DNA of 64,000 nucleotides from JAFIEN01 sp051859505 (GTDB lineage: Bacteria; Pseudomonadota; Alphaproteobacteria; Rhodobacterales; Rhodobacteraceae). This document shows, one piece after another, positions 1-8,455 of the stretch. The notes under the pieces were generated by a model. The model was not told the origin of the DNA. It worked only from the letters and a program-made list of their open reading frames with translations, and searched no databases. Numbering within the stretch: position 1 is the stretch's first letter; each line of letters starts with the position of its first letter. Position numbers and translations under genes: made by a program. The stretch is taken from NCBI GenBank assembly GCA_051859505.1, contig JBHYFN010000001.1, positions 107,703-171,702 on the forward strand, in the 5' to 3' direction.

Positions 1-31
1 GGTCGGCAGGGCTTTTTTGACCGAACTGCCG

Positions 32-1153
32 TCAGACGGCGTAGCGCAGGATGGCGGCCAGCTTCTTGCCGTCGGGAATATCCTCGGCACGCACGCCAAG
101 AACGCGGCCGCCGCCCAGGATCGTGCGGGCCGCGATCTCGTCGATCACGCCATAGGTCGATCCGCTCTGCTCTTCGGCCAGGGTGATCTGCCCGGTTCCG
201 TCATCGACCGTGCCCGGCACCACCACGTCGATATCGACAAGCAGGGTATCCACCGCACCCATCGTCGCCGCACGGGCGGCGTCCGACATGTCGGTGGTGG
301 CGCGGCGATCCTTGCGGCGCGTCATGAAAAGATCGGTGATCTCGGCCAGGGATTTGCTGTGGATCTCGTCCAGAACCGGGCGCGCGGCGGCCGAGATCTC
401 ATCGACCGACATGGTTGCCGGGCTGGTCCTGATGCCGTCTTCCGCGAGGTGGGAATAGCTGTTGACCGACCGGAAGATCGACCAGAGCGGATCGGTCGCG
501 GCGATGATCAGAGGTTCCTCCCGACCGGCCAGAACCGGCCGCAGCGCCGCATCGACCTTGCGCGCGAACTGCCGCAGGCGCAGGTTCTGCCCTTCGGAGC
601 CATGCACGCGGCCCGAGGCATTGCGCGAGTTGACCGTCGAGACCCCGACAGCCGAGGCGGCATCCTTGGGCATGTCGGGGACGCGAACCTCCTGACCGGG
701 CAGGTCGGCGGTCACTTCGATCAGCCGGATCCGGTTTTCCTCGAGCGCGAGGACGAAAGCATGCTGCGGCACGCTGATCGCGCGCAGGAGAGGCTTCAGG
801 TGAAACCGGTCCGAGACCTGCACCATATCCGTCAGATGGGTGGGAAGCCGATAGCTGCGCAGGCCCTCGGGCGTGACCAGAACGGCCAGCCCGTTGGCCT
901 GAACGCGCCAGAATTCGTCATCGTCGATCAGATCGTTGACCTGTTCGCTGATCGGCCAGATCGTGCGCTTGGCCGCCCCTGCGGTTTCGAGCTGGGCTTC
1001 GGCCTCTTTCAGAAGCTGGCCCAGACGCGTGCGCGAGGCGCCGATGTTCTGCGTTTCCGGCGTTGTGCCGACATAGATGCTGACGCTGGCCTCATGACGC
1101 TCGCTCACGAGGCGGCGGATTTCGGGCTGTGTCGGAAGATCGACGTAAAGCAT
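32..1153 (-). CDS. baeRF-family protein (bacterial eRF1-like)
   Basis: 373 aa. The N-terminus (MLYVDLPTQPEIRRLV, then VSIYVGTTP at about residues 24-32) and the central HAFVLALEENRIRLIEV stretch (131-147) resemble bacterial homologues of the archaeal/eukaryotic release factor eRF1, probably the baeRF11 or baeRF3 subgroup. The family is thought to act on ribosomes or to hydrolyse peptidyl-tRNA, but its bacterial role is not established. There is no signal peptide or membrane segment, so it is probably cytoplasmic. It is transcribed alone, with the same orientation as alkB upstream. Family assignment is from remembered sequence style; the exact subfamily is uncertain. Confidence 0.7.
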   Translation of the reverse strand: MLYVDLPTQPEIRRLVSERHEASVSIYVGTTPETQNIGASRTRLGQLLKEAEAQLETAGAAKRTIWPISEQVNDLIDDDEFWRVQANGLAVLVTPEGLRSYRLPTHLTDMVQVSDRFHLKPLLRAISVPQHAFVLALEENRIRLIEVTADLPGQEVRVPDMPKDAASAVGVSTVNSRNASGRVHGSEGQNLRLRQFARKVDAALRPVLAGREEPLIIAATDPLWSIFRSVNSYSHLAEDGIRTSPATMSVDEISAAARPVLDEIHSKSLAEITDLFMTRRKDRRATTDMSDAARAATMGAVDTLLVDIDVVVPGTVDDGTGQITLAEEQSGSTYGVIDEIAARTILGGGRVLGVRAEDIPDGKKLAAILRYAV

Positions 1154-1242
1154 GATGATCCCTTCTTGAATGCGCGCCCTGTTTAGCGAAGCAGACGCGG
1201 AATGGAACCCAAAAGCACCCCCGCCGCGCCTGCCGCCCGACC

Positions 1243-2376
1243 TTAGGCGGGTATCGGCAAAAGCCCTTTGTTATAGGGCTTCCAGTCGGTGATATCGGGA
1301 TAATGCTGTCGGCGCCACGCGCGTACCTTGGGGTTCATCACCCGCCGCCACAGCGGTGGCACGGCCGCAAGCGCCGTCATGATCGGATAGCCATAGGGCA
1401 GTTGCGGCGCCTCGTCCGGCCCGTAGGTCTGCAGCAGGGGAAAGCGGCGGTCCGGCTTGTAATGGTGATCCGAGTGCCGCTGCAGGTTGATCAGCAGCCA
1501 GTTCGACGCGCGATGCGCCGAGTTCCAGGAATGGCGCGGCAGGACATGTTCGTATTTGCCATCGCCAAGATGCCGTCGCGTCAGGCCGTAATGTTCGACA
1601 TAATTCACGATCTCGAGCTGCCAGATCGCGACCCCGGCCTGCACCAGGAACAGCCCCAGCCCCGCCCAACCGCCGATGAGCAAGGCCAGCGCCAGCATTC
1701 CCGCCTGAAGCGCGCCATAAAGCCAGAACGGATTGCGCAAGGACCACATCGTAAGGCCCTTCCGCGCCAGCATCGCCCTTTCGGCCCGCCAGGCCGACGG
1801 CGGGCAGGTCAACAGCACCCGCAGATAGTAGCGATGAAAGCCCTCGTTATAGCGCGCCGTCACCGGATCGCGCGCCGTGCCGACGTGAACATGATGCACC
1901 TTCAGGTGTTCGCTGCGGAAATGGGAATAGAGCACCATCGCCATGAGCAGATCGCCCAGCAACCGCTCGACCCGGTTGCGCTGGTGCATGAGCTCATGGG
2001 CATAGACGATCCCGATCGTGCCCGAGATGATCCCGATACCGGCAAAGAGGACGATCTTTTCCCATGTCACCAGATGGTCGCTGCCCGTCACATACCAGAT
2101 CGTTCCGAAGGTGATCGCGAACTGGATCGGGAACCAGATCAGCGTGATGAGCCGATACCAGAACAGATCGCTTTCCTGCGTGGCGGGGTCGGCATTGGCC
2201 GTATTCTCGCCCGCGAGCAGATCGAGGATATCGAACAGGCCCCAGGTCACGAGTGGCAACAGAAAGACCGTCCACCCCCCCTGCATCGCGCCGATGATGG
2301 CGCAGGGGATCGTCAGCAGCGACAGCCAGAAGGGCGCTGCATTCCTGAAACCCGCAACTTCGGAAAAGGTGCTCAT
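1243..2376 (-). CDS. alkB: AlkB-type membrane alkane 1-monooxygenase
   Basis: 377 aa integral-membrane non-haem di-iron hydroxylase, expected to oxidise terminal carbons of n-alkanes using electrons from rubredoxin. The histidine boxes are all present: HELMH (127-131), HLKVHH (157-162), the NYVEHYG signature (258-264) and HSDHH (301-305). Several hydrophobic segments (about 16-50, 78-97, 107-126, 220-255) fit the family topology, and the length is normal. No rubredoxin or rubredoxin reductase gene lies beside it, so the electron partners must be encoded elsewhere. It appears to be a single-gene unit between mutY and the baeRF gene. Confidence 0.93.
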   Translation of the reverse strand: MSTFSEVAGFRNAAPFWLSLLTIPCAIIGAMQGGWTVFLLPLVTWGLFDILDLLAGENTANADPATQESDLFWYRLITLIWFPIQFAITFGTIWYVTGSDHLVTWEKIVLFAGIGIISGTIGIVYAHELMHQRNRVERLLGDLLMAMVLYSHFRSEHLKVHHVHVGTARDPVTARYNEGFHRYYLRVLLTCPPSAWRAERAMLARKGLTMWSLRNPFWLYGALQAGMLALALLIGGWAGLGLFLVQAGVAIWQLEIVNYVEHYGLTRRHLGDGKYEHVLPRHSWNSAHRASNWLLINLQRHSDHHYKPDRRFPLLQTYGPDEAPQLPYGYPIMTALAAVPPLWRRVMNPKVRAWRRQHYPDITDWKPYNKGLLPIPA

Positions 2377-2427
2377 CTCGTTACCTTGAACAGACGCGAC
2401 TGAGGATAGGATTAACCCAAGGCATCC

Positions 2428-3507
2428 TCACGGCTCAATCGTGGCAAATTGTCCGACGGCCAGATCATGCACCTTGCGCATGACCGTGGGCAGGGAGGCG
2501 GGCCGAAAGTCGCCGCCGGGGATGAAGCCACCCCGCTCGGGCCGGCAGTCCATCGGAAGGTTCGCCAGAAGGATGGTCAGGCGCAGGTGGAAATGGGTGA
2601 AGGTGTGGCGCGCCTCTCCCACGGCCTCGCGCCAGTCGGCGGGCACCGGCGGGGCGGGGCGGGGCGCCTCGGACCAGTCCGAGACCGGCCAGCCCAGCAT
2701 CCCGCCCAGAAGACCCCGCTCCGGACGGGTTTCCAGAAGCCAGGCCCCGTCAGCCCGACGCCCGACATAGGCATAGCCCAGCCGCACCGGCTTGGCCGGT
2801 CTGGGCGCCTTGCGCGGCAGATCGGCGGCGGTGCCCCGGGCGCGCCCGAGGCAGTCCGACACCAGCGGACAGATCCCGCAGGCGGGGCTGCGCGGGGTGC
2901 AGATCGTGGCGCCAAGGTCCATGACGGCCTGGGCATGATCGCCGGGGCGGGTCGGTGGGGTCAGCGCTTCGGCAAGGGCCGTGAGTTCGGGTTTCGCCTT
3001 CGGCAGAGCCGTGTGCACATCGAAAAGCCGCGCCATGACGCGTTCGACATTGCCATCGACCACCGTCGCAGGTTCATCGAAGGCGATGGCGGCAATGGCG
3101 CTGGCGGTATATGGGCCGATGCCGGGCAGCGACAGAAGCGCCTCGCGGGTTTCGGGAAACCGGCCCTGGTGGTGCTCGGCAATGAACCGCGCGCATTTCA
3201 ACAGGTTACGCGCCCGGGCATAGTAGCCCAGCCCGGCCCATTCGGCCATCACCTCGGCATCATCGGCAGCGGCAAGATCGCCCACCCGGGGCCAGCGCGT
3301 GGTGAACCGGTGAAAGTAGTCGCGCACGGCCGCCACGGTCGTCTGCTGCAGCATGACCTCGGACAGCCAGACGCGGTAGGGATCGGCCCTTTCGCCCGCC
3401 CGGCTTCGTTCAGGCGGGACACGCCAGGGCATGGCGCGGGCGTGGCGGTCATACCACGCCAGCAAGCGCTGCGAGAGGTCTGGCATCGGCGCCTGCTGCC
3501 CTGTCAT
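2428..3507 (-). CDS. mutY: A/G-specific adenine DNA glycosylase
   Basis: 359 aa base-excision repair enzyme that removes adenine mispaired with 8-oxoguanine. Visible features are the catalytic Glu in LSEVMLQQT (E50), the helix-hairpin-helix LPGIGPYTASAIAAIAF (127-143), the catalytic Asp in VDGNVERV (D151), and the iron-sulphur ligands Cys203, 210, 213 and 219 in the C-x6-C-x2-C-x5-C pattern. A NUDIX-like recognition domain follows (about 240-355), ending with THFHLRL-type residues. It is transcribed divergently from the DUF721 gene across about 60 bp. A second Met at residue 8 is an alternative start. Confidence 0.96.
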   Translation of the reverse strand: MTGQQAPMPDLSQRLLAWYDRHARAMPWRVPPERSRAGERADPYRVWLSEVMLQQTTVAAVRDYFHRFTTRWPRVGDLAAADDAEVMAEWAGLGYYARARNLLKCARFIAEHHQGRFPETREALLSLPGIGPYTASAIAAIAFDEPATVVDGNVERVMARLFDVHTALPKAKPELTALAEALTPPTRPGDHAQAVMDLGATICTPRSPACGICPLVSDCLGRARGTAADLPRKAPRPAKPVRLGYAYVGRRADGAWLLETRPERGLLGGMLGWPVSDWSEAPRPAPPVPADWREAVGEARHTFTHFHLRLTILLANLPMDCRPERGGFIPGGDFRPASLPTVMRKVHDLAVGQFATIEP

Positions 3508-3567
3508 CTGCCCCGGTTCTCTCTGGCATTGCCCGCACTGTCGGAGTTGTTAAACTAGTCCCCGATC

Positions 3568-4077
3568 ATGAAACAGCCACAGCGCCCCTCCCGGACCCAT
3601 GGATTCGCCCAGGCGGCCAGCCTTGTGACCGCGCGGATCCGGGCCGCCAGCGAAAGCCGGGGCTTTGCCGTGAGCCGGCTCTTGACCCACTGGCCCGAGG
3701 TGGTGGGCGAAGCCGTCGCCCGGATCGCCCGTCCGGTGAATGTGGGCTATGGCCGCGACGGGCTTGGCGCGACCCTGACGCTTCTGACCGCGGGGCCGCA
3801 TGCGCCGATGCTCGAGATGCAGAAGGACCAGATCCGCGACCGCGTGAACGCCTGCTACGGCTATCGCGCCATCGCCCGGATCCGCATCACCCAGACCGCC
3901 CCGACCGGATTCTCCGAGGCGCAGACCCCGTTCCAGGGCGCCGCTCCGGTGGCAAGGCCGCCGCCGCCCGAGGTGGTCGAGGCGGCGCGGAATGTGGCCG
4001 CTGACATCGAAAACACGGAATTGCGACTTGCGCTTGCGGCGCTTGCGACCAATGTCCTGCACAAGAAACGCAACTGA
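3568..4077 (+). CDS. DUF721 (DciA-like) protein
   Basis: 169 aa. The segment with LLTHWPEVVGEAVARIARPVNV (about 31-52) followed by LTLLTAGPHAPMLEM and DRVNACYGYRAIARIRI is characteristic of DUF721, the family that includes the DciA helicase-loading factor. In Rhodobacterales this gene usually sits between mutY and a DsbA-like gene, as here. The C-terminal quarter is Pro/Ala-rich and probably flexible. The DsbA-like gene starts 18 nt after the stop, so the two are probably co-transcribed. Membership in DUF721 is well supported. Equating it functionally with DciA is an inference. Confidence 0.85.
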   Translation: MKQPQRPSRTHGFAQAASLVTARIRAASESRGFAVSRLLTHWPEVVGEAVARIARPVNVGYGRDGLGATLTLLTAGPHAPMLEMQKDQIRDRVNACYGYRAIARIRITQTAPTGFSEAQTPFQGAAPVARPPPPEVVEAARNVAADIENTELRLALAALATNVLHKKRN

Positions 4078-4095
4078 CACCCGAGGATCCGAACG

Positions 4096-4785
4096 ATGAA
4101 AGCCGCCCTGCCCGTTGTCGCGCTTGCCGCCCTTTTCGCTGTCGGCGGCACCTGGATGCTGACACAGTCCGGCGGCGCGCAGTCCACGTCGTTCGAGCTT
4201 CCGGGGGCCGCCCAGGCGCAATCTGCCGACGCGTCCGGCGATGTCGAGATCGACGTCTCTACCGTCACGGAAATGACCCTGGGCAACCCGGACGCGCCGG
4301 TGACGGTGATCGAATACGCCTCCTACACCTGCCCGCATTGCGCGACGTTCCACGCCAACCAGTTCAAGAACCTCAAGGCCGATTACATCGACACCGGCCT
4401 CGTGCAGTTCATCTACCGCGAGGTCTATTTCGACAGGTTCGGGCTTTGGGCCTCGATGGTTGCGCGCTGCGGGGGCGAGGGGCGGTTCTTCGGGATCACC
4501 GAGATGCTGTATGACCAGCAGGACAGGTGGATCGCCGGCGGCGACCCCGTCCTGATCTCGGAGAACCTGCGCCGGATCGGCCGGACCGCGGGCATGAGCA
4601 GCGAAACGGTCGATGCCTGCCTTGCCGACGAGGTCATGGCCCAGACCCTGGTCGCCTGGTTCCAGGAGAATGCCGAACGGGACGGGATCACCTCGACCCC
4701 CTCGCTCGTGATCAACGGAGAGCGGCATTCCAACATGGCCTATGGTGATCTTGCCGCCCTGATCGACGCCGCTCTGGAAGGCTGA
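4096..4785 (+). CDS. DsbA family thiol-disulphide oxidoreductase
   Basis: 229 aa periplasmic thioredoxin-fold protein. It has an N-terminal hydrophobic signal or anchor (about 4-22), a low-complexity linker, and the active site C79-P-H-C82 in YTCPHCATFH. TPSLVINGERH near residue 198 supplies the cis-Pro loop. The family forms or shuffles disulphides in exported proteins, with partners such as DsbB that are not in the window. The length fits the Com1/DsbA-like group common in alphaproteobacteria. It follows the DUF721 gene closely, and its stop is 2 nt before the CaiB start, so a three-gene operon is likely. Confidence 0.92.
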   Translation: MKAALPVVALAALFAVGGTWMLTQSGGAQSTSFELPGAAQAQSADASGDVEIDVSTVTEMTLGNPDAPVTVIEYASYTCPHCATFHANQFKNLKADYIDTGLVQFIYREVYFDRFGLWASMVARCGGEGRFFGITEMLYDQQDRWIAGGDPVLISENLRRIGRTAGMSSETVDACLADEVMAQTLVAWFQENAERDGITSTPSLVINGERHSNMAYGDLAALIDAALEG

Positions 4786-4787
4786 CC

Positions 4788-5912
4788 ATGCCCTCCCCCC
4801 TTGCCGGGCTGCGCGTGATCGAGCTTGCGCGCATCCTGGCCGGGCCATGGGCGGGGCAGCTCCTCGCCGACCTTGGGGCCGAGGTGATCAAGGTCGAAAG
4901 CCCCGATGGCGACGATACCCGCCGCTGGGGGCCGCCCTTCGTCGAGGGTGAGGGAAGCGCGGCCTATTTCCACGGGACGAACCGGGGCAAACGGTCGGTC
5001 GTCGTGGATTTCGCGACCCCGGAAGGGCAAGCGGACGTGCGCCGTCTGATCGCAGACGCCGATATCGTGATCGAGAATTTCAAGGTGGGCGGGCTTGCGA
5101 AATACGGGCTGGATTTTGCCAGCCTTTCGGCAGTCAATCCGCGGCTGGTCTGGTGTTCGATCACCGGCTTCGGGCAGGACGGCCCCTATGCCGCCCGCGC
5201 CGGCTACGACTTCATCATCCAGGGCATGTCGGGGCTGATGTCGGTCACGGGCGAGCCCGAGAGCCAGCCCCAGAAGGTTGGTGTCGCGGTGACGGATATC
5301 TTCACCGGCCTTTACGCCGTGGTCGGCATCCTGTCGGCCATTCACCAGCGCGAGACCACCGGGCGGGGCCAGATGATCGACATGGCGCTTCTGGATGTGG
5401 CGACGGCGGTGATGGCCAATCAGGCGATGAACTATCTTGTCGGCGGCGAGGCGCCGCAGCGGCTGGGCAATGCGCATCCCAATATCGTGCCCTATCAGGT
5501 CTTTGACTGCGCCGACGGGCATGTGATCATCGCTGTCGGCAATGATGGCCAATTCCGCAGGCTTTGCGCTATGCTGGGGCTTGGGGCTTTGGCGGAGGAT
5601 CCCGATTACCGGACCAATCCCGACAGGCTGCGCAACCGCGCGGCGCTGATCGCGCTGATCGCGCCCGTGGTGCGGCAGCGGACCAAGGCCGAGGTGCTGG
5701 CGGGTTGCGAGGCGGGGGGCATTCCCGCCGGGCCGATCAATGACCTGGCCGAGGTTTTCGCAGACCCCCAGATCGTCGCCCGCGGCCTTGCCATCACCCC
5801 CGGTGGCGTGCCGGGCGTGCGCGCGCCCCTGCGCTTTTCCGGTGCTGACCTCTCGCTTGACCGGCCCTCGCCGGCTTTGGGCGCGGATCAGGATCTGCTC
5901 GAGGATTACTGA
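4788..5912 (+). CDS. CaiB/BaiF CoA-transferase family protein
   Basis: 374 aa class III CoA-transferase, expected to move CoA between carboxylic acids. Family hallmarks are the opening LAGLRVIELARILAGPWAGQ, the early GAEVIKVESPDGDDTRRWGPP, NRGKRSVVVDF, VIENFKVGGLAKYGLD and the D-x-A-L-L-D segment (DMALLDVATAVMANQ, about 200) near the catalytic Asp. The late GGIPAGPINDLAEVFADPQ is also typical. Its substrate cannot be told from sequence. It is the last gene of the DUF721-dsbA-caiB run, and its 3' end overlaps the 3' end of the convergent lpxK by 7 nt. Confidence 0.92.
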   Translation: MPSPLAGLRVIELARILAGPWAGQLLADLGAEVIKVESPDGDDTRRWGPPFVEGEGSAAYFHGTNRGKRSVVVDFATPEGQADVRRLIADADIVIENFKVGGLAKYGLDFASLSAVNPRLVWCSITGFGQDGPYAARAGYDFIIQGMSGLMSVTGEPESQPQKVGVAVTDIFTGLYAVVGILSAIHQRETTGRGQMIDMALLDVATAVMANQAMNYLVGGEAPQRLGNAHPNIVPYQVFDCADGHVIIAVGNDGQFRRLCAMLGLGALAEDPDYRTNPDRLRNRAALIALIAPVVRQRTKAEVLAGCEAGGIPAGPINDLAEVFADPQIVARGLAITPGGVPGVRAPLRFSGADLSLDRPSPALGADQDLLEDY

Positions 5913-6898
5913 AGGCCAAGCCGGGCGAGGGCCGCATCCAGCGGCGCCCAATCCTCAAGCTGCAGACGCACCGGCAGGGTCAGCACCTTCTGCCGGAAGG
6001 CCGGTGGCAGGCGGACGGCATCCTTTTCGGTTGTCACAAGCTGCGCCAGACGCACCTTGGCTTCGCCTTCAAGCCGGGCAAGCAGGGCCGGTGTCAGCCT
6101 CTGATGATCCTCGAGAGGGACCACTTGCACGACCTCTGCCCCAAGGGTGCGCAGGGTGGCGAAGAACTTTTCCGGATGGCCGATGCCGGCAAAGGCCATG
6201 ACCCTGACACCCTTCCAGGGCAGCCCCGTTGGCAGCGGCTCCAGCCGGCCGGTCAGGCGCGGCAGGGGGGCAAGCGCCGCGCCCCAGCGGGCCTCGAAGG
6301 CCTCCTGCTCGGCGCCGATCGACAGCACCAGATCGGCTCGCCGCAGCCCCACCGCGACAGGTTCCCGCAAGGGCCCGGCCGGAAGGCAAAGGCCGTTGCC
6401 AAAGCCCCGGGCCGTGTCGACGACGAGGATGGAAAGATCCTTCGTCACGGTTGGATTCTGAAACCCGTCGTCCAGCAGGATGACGGAGGCGCCGGCCTCG
6501 GCTGCGGCCTTGGCCCCCGCGGCGCGGTCTTTCGCCACCCAGACCGGCGCGAAAGCCGCCAGAAGCAGGGCCTCGTCCCCGGTCTGATCGGCAGTGTGGC
6601 GGCGGGGATCGACGCGCTCGGGCCCGGACAGACTGCCGCCATGGCCGCGCGTCACCACATGAGGGCTGAGGCCCCGGTCGGCCAGCCGTTGTACCAGGGC
6701 CATGACCGTCGGGGTCTTTCCCGTGCCGCCGACCGTCAGATTACCGACGCAGATCACCGGAACGCCGGGGCGATGGCCCGTGCCGCGCGCCAGCCTGCGG
6801 GCCGTGGCGGCGGCATAGATCATGCCGAAGGGCCGCAAGACCCTTGCCCGCCAGTCCGGCCGGTCGGGCGGGGTGAACCAGAAGCGCGGCGCGGGCAT
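5906..6898 (-). CDS. lpxK: tetraacyldisaccharide 4'-kinase
   Basis: 330 aa. It phosphorylates the 4' position of the lipid A disaccharide at the inner membrane. The P-loop variant GNLTVGGTGKTP (52-63) is diagnostic, and LDDGFQNP with the preceding DEALLLA segment matches the LpxK catalytic region. The N-terminal stretch with RPFGMIYAAA is the membrane-associating helix. Its ATG shares one base with the TGA of the WaaA-like gene (TGATG), so translation is probably coupled and both act in lipid A/core synthesis. The 3' end overlaps caiB. Confidence 0.95.
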   Translation of the reverse strand: MPAPRFWFTPPDRPDWRARVLRPFGMIYAAATARRLARGTGHRPGVPVICVGNLTVGGTGKTPTVMALVQRLADRGLSPHVVTRGHGGSLSGPERVDPRRHTADQTGDEALLLAAFAPVWVAKDRAAGAKAAAEAGASVILLDDGFQNPTVTKDLSILVVDTARGFGNGLCLPAGPLREPVAVGLRRADLVLSIGAEQEAFEARWGAALAPLPRLTGRLEPLPTGLPWKGVRVMAFAGIGHPEKFFATLRTLGAEVVQVVPLEDHQRLTPALLARLEGEAKVRLAQLVTTEKDAVRLPPAFRQKVLTLPVRLQLEDWAPLDAALARLGLQ

Positions 6899-8103
6899 CA
6901 GTGGCTGGCCCTGTCGATCCTGTCCCGGATCAGGTCAAGCAACCGGTTCCCGACGGCTGCACCGGCCGTGGTGACATCCCAGGCGGCATGGGCCATGGAA
7001 GCGGCGCGATCCGGCGAAAGAAGTGCCTCGACCGCCTGACCAAGATCCTTGCCCTGCCGCACGATCCGCGTCGCCCCGGCGCGGGAAAGCCGTGCATAGG
7101 CCTCTTGATGGGGGGCGGTTTCGGGGCCGTGCAGCAGGGCCGACCCCAGCGCGGCAACCTCGTACGGATGGCGCCCGCCGCCCTCTCCGGGCAGGGTGCC
7201 GCCGATGAAGGTGATCGGCGCCAGCCGATACCAGAGGCCAAGCTCGGCAAGGCTGTCGGACAGATAGACCTGGGTTGCCGGATCGGGCTCGGCCCCCTCG
7301 GCGCGCAGGGCAAGGGTCCAGCCGTCCGCGGCGGTGGCTGTGGCGATCTCGTCGTGATCCTCGGCGCGGCCCGGCACGATGATCAGCAACAGCCGATGGG
7401 CGATCCGGCTGGCCTGCCGATGCGCCTCGAGCACGACCGGAAGCTCGGTCGGGCCGACCCCGGCCGCCAGCCAGACCGGCCGCGGCCCAAGGATCTGCGC
7501 AAGGGAACTGCGTTCGGCGTCGTTGCAGGGCAGAACGGTTCCCAATTCATCCAGCGGGCCGGTGACTTCGATCCGCTCGGGCGCCACACCAGAGCGCCGG
7601 AGGCGGTGCGCGGCTTCGTCATCCAGGGCCAGAACGTTGTCGAACTCGGACAGGACCTGCCGTAGGGCCCCCGGAATCCAGCCGCCCCCGGCAAGCCGGA
7701 TCCTGTCGGCCTGGGCATCCACCAGGATGCGCGGAATGCCCCCGGCCTCGTTCAGCAGTCGGGGCCGCAGATCGCCCTGCATCCACAGGATCAGGTCCGG
7801 GCGCCAGTGATCAAGCGCGGCGCGCACCTGCACCGGCTGATCGGGCGGCACGGGAAAGGCGATGGTCCTGGGGCCGCGGGGCACGTTGGCCGGAATATCG
7901 GCGCTGGTCAGCAAGAGATGCAGCCAATCCCCTTCCAGGGCCATCCGCTCCGCCAGGCCGACCAGCAGCCGCAGCCGCGTGGCATCCGGGCAATGCGCCC
8001 AGACCACCGGCCCCTTTGGCCGATCCGGCCATGGCGTGGGCTTGGTCGCCGTGCCGGACTTGCCGCCCACCTTCCAGGATGTCAGCGAAAGCCCGCGCCC
8101 CAT
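6898..8103 (-). CDS. WaaA/KdtA-like Kdo transferase (GT30), variant
   Basis: About 401 aa, with the ATG at 8103 chosen because longer versions would run into the DUF4170 gene. The N-terminal Rossmann-like half (GPVVWAHCPDATRLRLL, then LHLLLTSADIP) and the C-terminal half (VYLSDSLAELGLWYRLAPITFIGGTL, HPYEVAALGSALLHGP) match 3-deoxy-manno-octulosonate transferases. The usual W-H-A/G-x-S-V-G-E motif carrying the catalytic Glu reads WAHCPDATR here, with no Glu at that place, and there is no clear N-terminal membrane anchor. It could be a divergent active Kdo transferase or a non-canonical paralogue working with LpxK. Confidence 0.8.
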   Translation of the reverse strand: MGRGLSLTSWKVGGKSGTATKPTPWPDRPKGPVVWAHCPDATRLRLLVGLAERMALEGDWLHLLLTSADIPANVPRGPRTIAFPVPPDQPVQVRAALDHWRPDLILWMQGDLRPRLLNEAGGIPRILVDAQADRIRLAGGGWIPGALRQVLSEFDNVLALDDEAAHRLRRSGVAPERIEVTGPLDELGTVLPCNDAERSSLAQILGPRPVWLAAGVGPTELPVVLEAHRQASRIAHRLLLIIVPGRAEDHDEIATATAADGWTLALRAEGAEPDPATQVYLSDSLAELGLWYRLAPITFIGGTLPGEGGGRHPYEVAALGSALLHGPETAPHQEAYARLSRAGATRIVRQGKDLGQAVEALLSPDRAASMAHAAWDVTTAGAAVGNRLLDLIRDRIDRASH

Positions 8104-8119
8104 GCCACAGGTTCCGTGC

Positions 8120-8365
8120 TCAGCTGCCCAGTTCTTCGGTCGCCGAGGCGGGCGCCTCTTCATCGCGGAGGCGATGGATATGGGCTATGAAATAGCGCAT
8201 ATGCGCGTCATCCACGGTGCGCTGGGCATGCGCCTTCCAGGCGCTATAGGCGCTGGCATAATCCGGGAACATGCCGACGATATCTATCGCCTTGACGTCC
8301 TTGAAGACGTTGCGGGTCGGGTCGACAAGCTCTCCGCCAAAGACGAGGTGCAGGCGCTGGGTCAT
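8120..8365 (-). CDS. DUF4170 family small protein
   Basis: 81 aa. The core TQRLHLVFGGELVDP, DIVGMFPDYASAYSAWKAHAQRTVDDAHMRYFIAHIHRL is typical of DUF4170, an alphaproteobacterial family of unknown function. It ends 17 nt before the WaaA-like start, giving the order DUF4170-waaA-like-lpxK, which is a recurrent arrangement in Rhodobacterales and hints at a supporting role in lipopolysaccharide synthesis. The C-terminal dozen residues (EEAPASATEELGS) are low complexity. No catalytic motif is visible. Confidence 0.85.
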   Translation of the reverse strand: MTQRLHLVFGGELVDPTRNVFKDVKAIDIVGMFPDYASAYSAWKAHAQRTVDDAHMRYFIAHIHRLRDEEAPASATEELGS

Positions 8366-8399
8366 TCGGATGTCCTTCCACAGCTGAACGGTCAGAGGC

Positions 8400-8424
8400 C
8401 GCGCCGGCCATTTGGCCGGGCGCG
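8400..8424. terminator. GC-rich hairpin between pmbA and DUF4170
   Basis: CGCGCC-GGCC, a short ATTT-centred loop, then GGCC-G-GGCGCG forms a stem of about 10 bp with one bulged G. It lies 32-56 nt after the pmbA stop and before the DUF4170 start, both on the minus strand. There is no U-run on the minus strand, so an intrinsic terminator is only a possibility; an mRNA processing or stability structure is the alternative. Confidence 0.35.
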
Positions 8425-8455
8425 TTTCGCCTATGCTTCCATTGGACTGATAGTT

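Noticed and set aside
1..31. T-rich stretch GCTTTTTTGACC as an intrinsic terminator
   Set aside because: The run reads as A on the strand of the baeRF gene, and no matching stem precedes it in either direction.
3550..4848. Minus-strand frame opposite the DUF721 and DsbA-like genes
   Set aside because: It is a shadow frame; the plus-strand genes have clear family motifs including CPHC.
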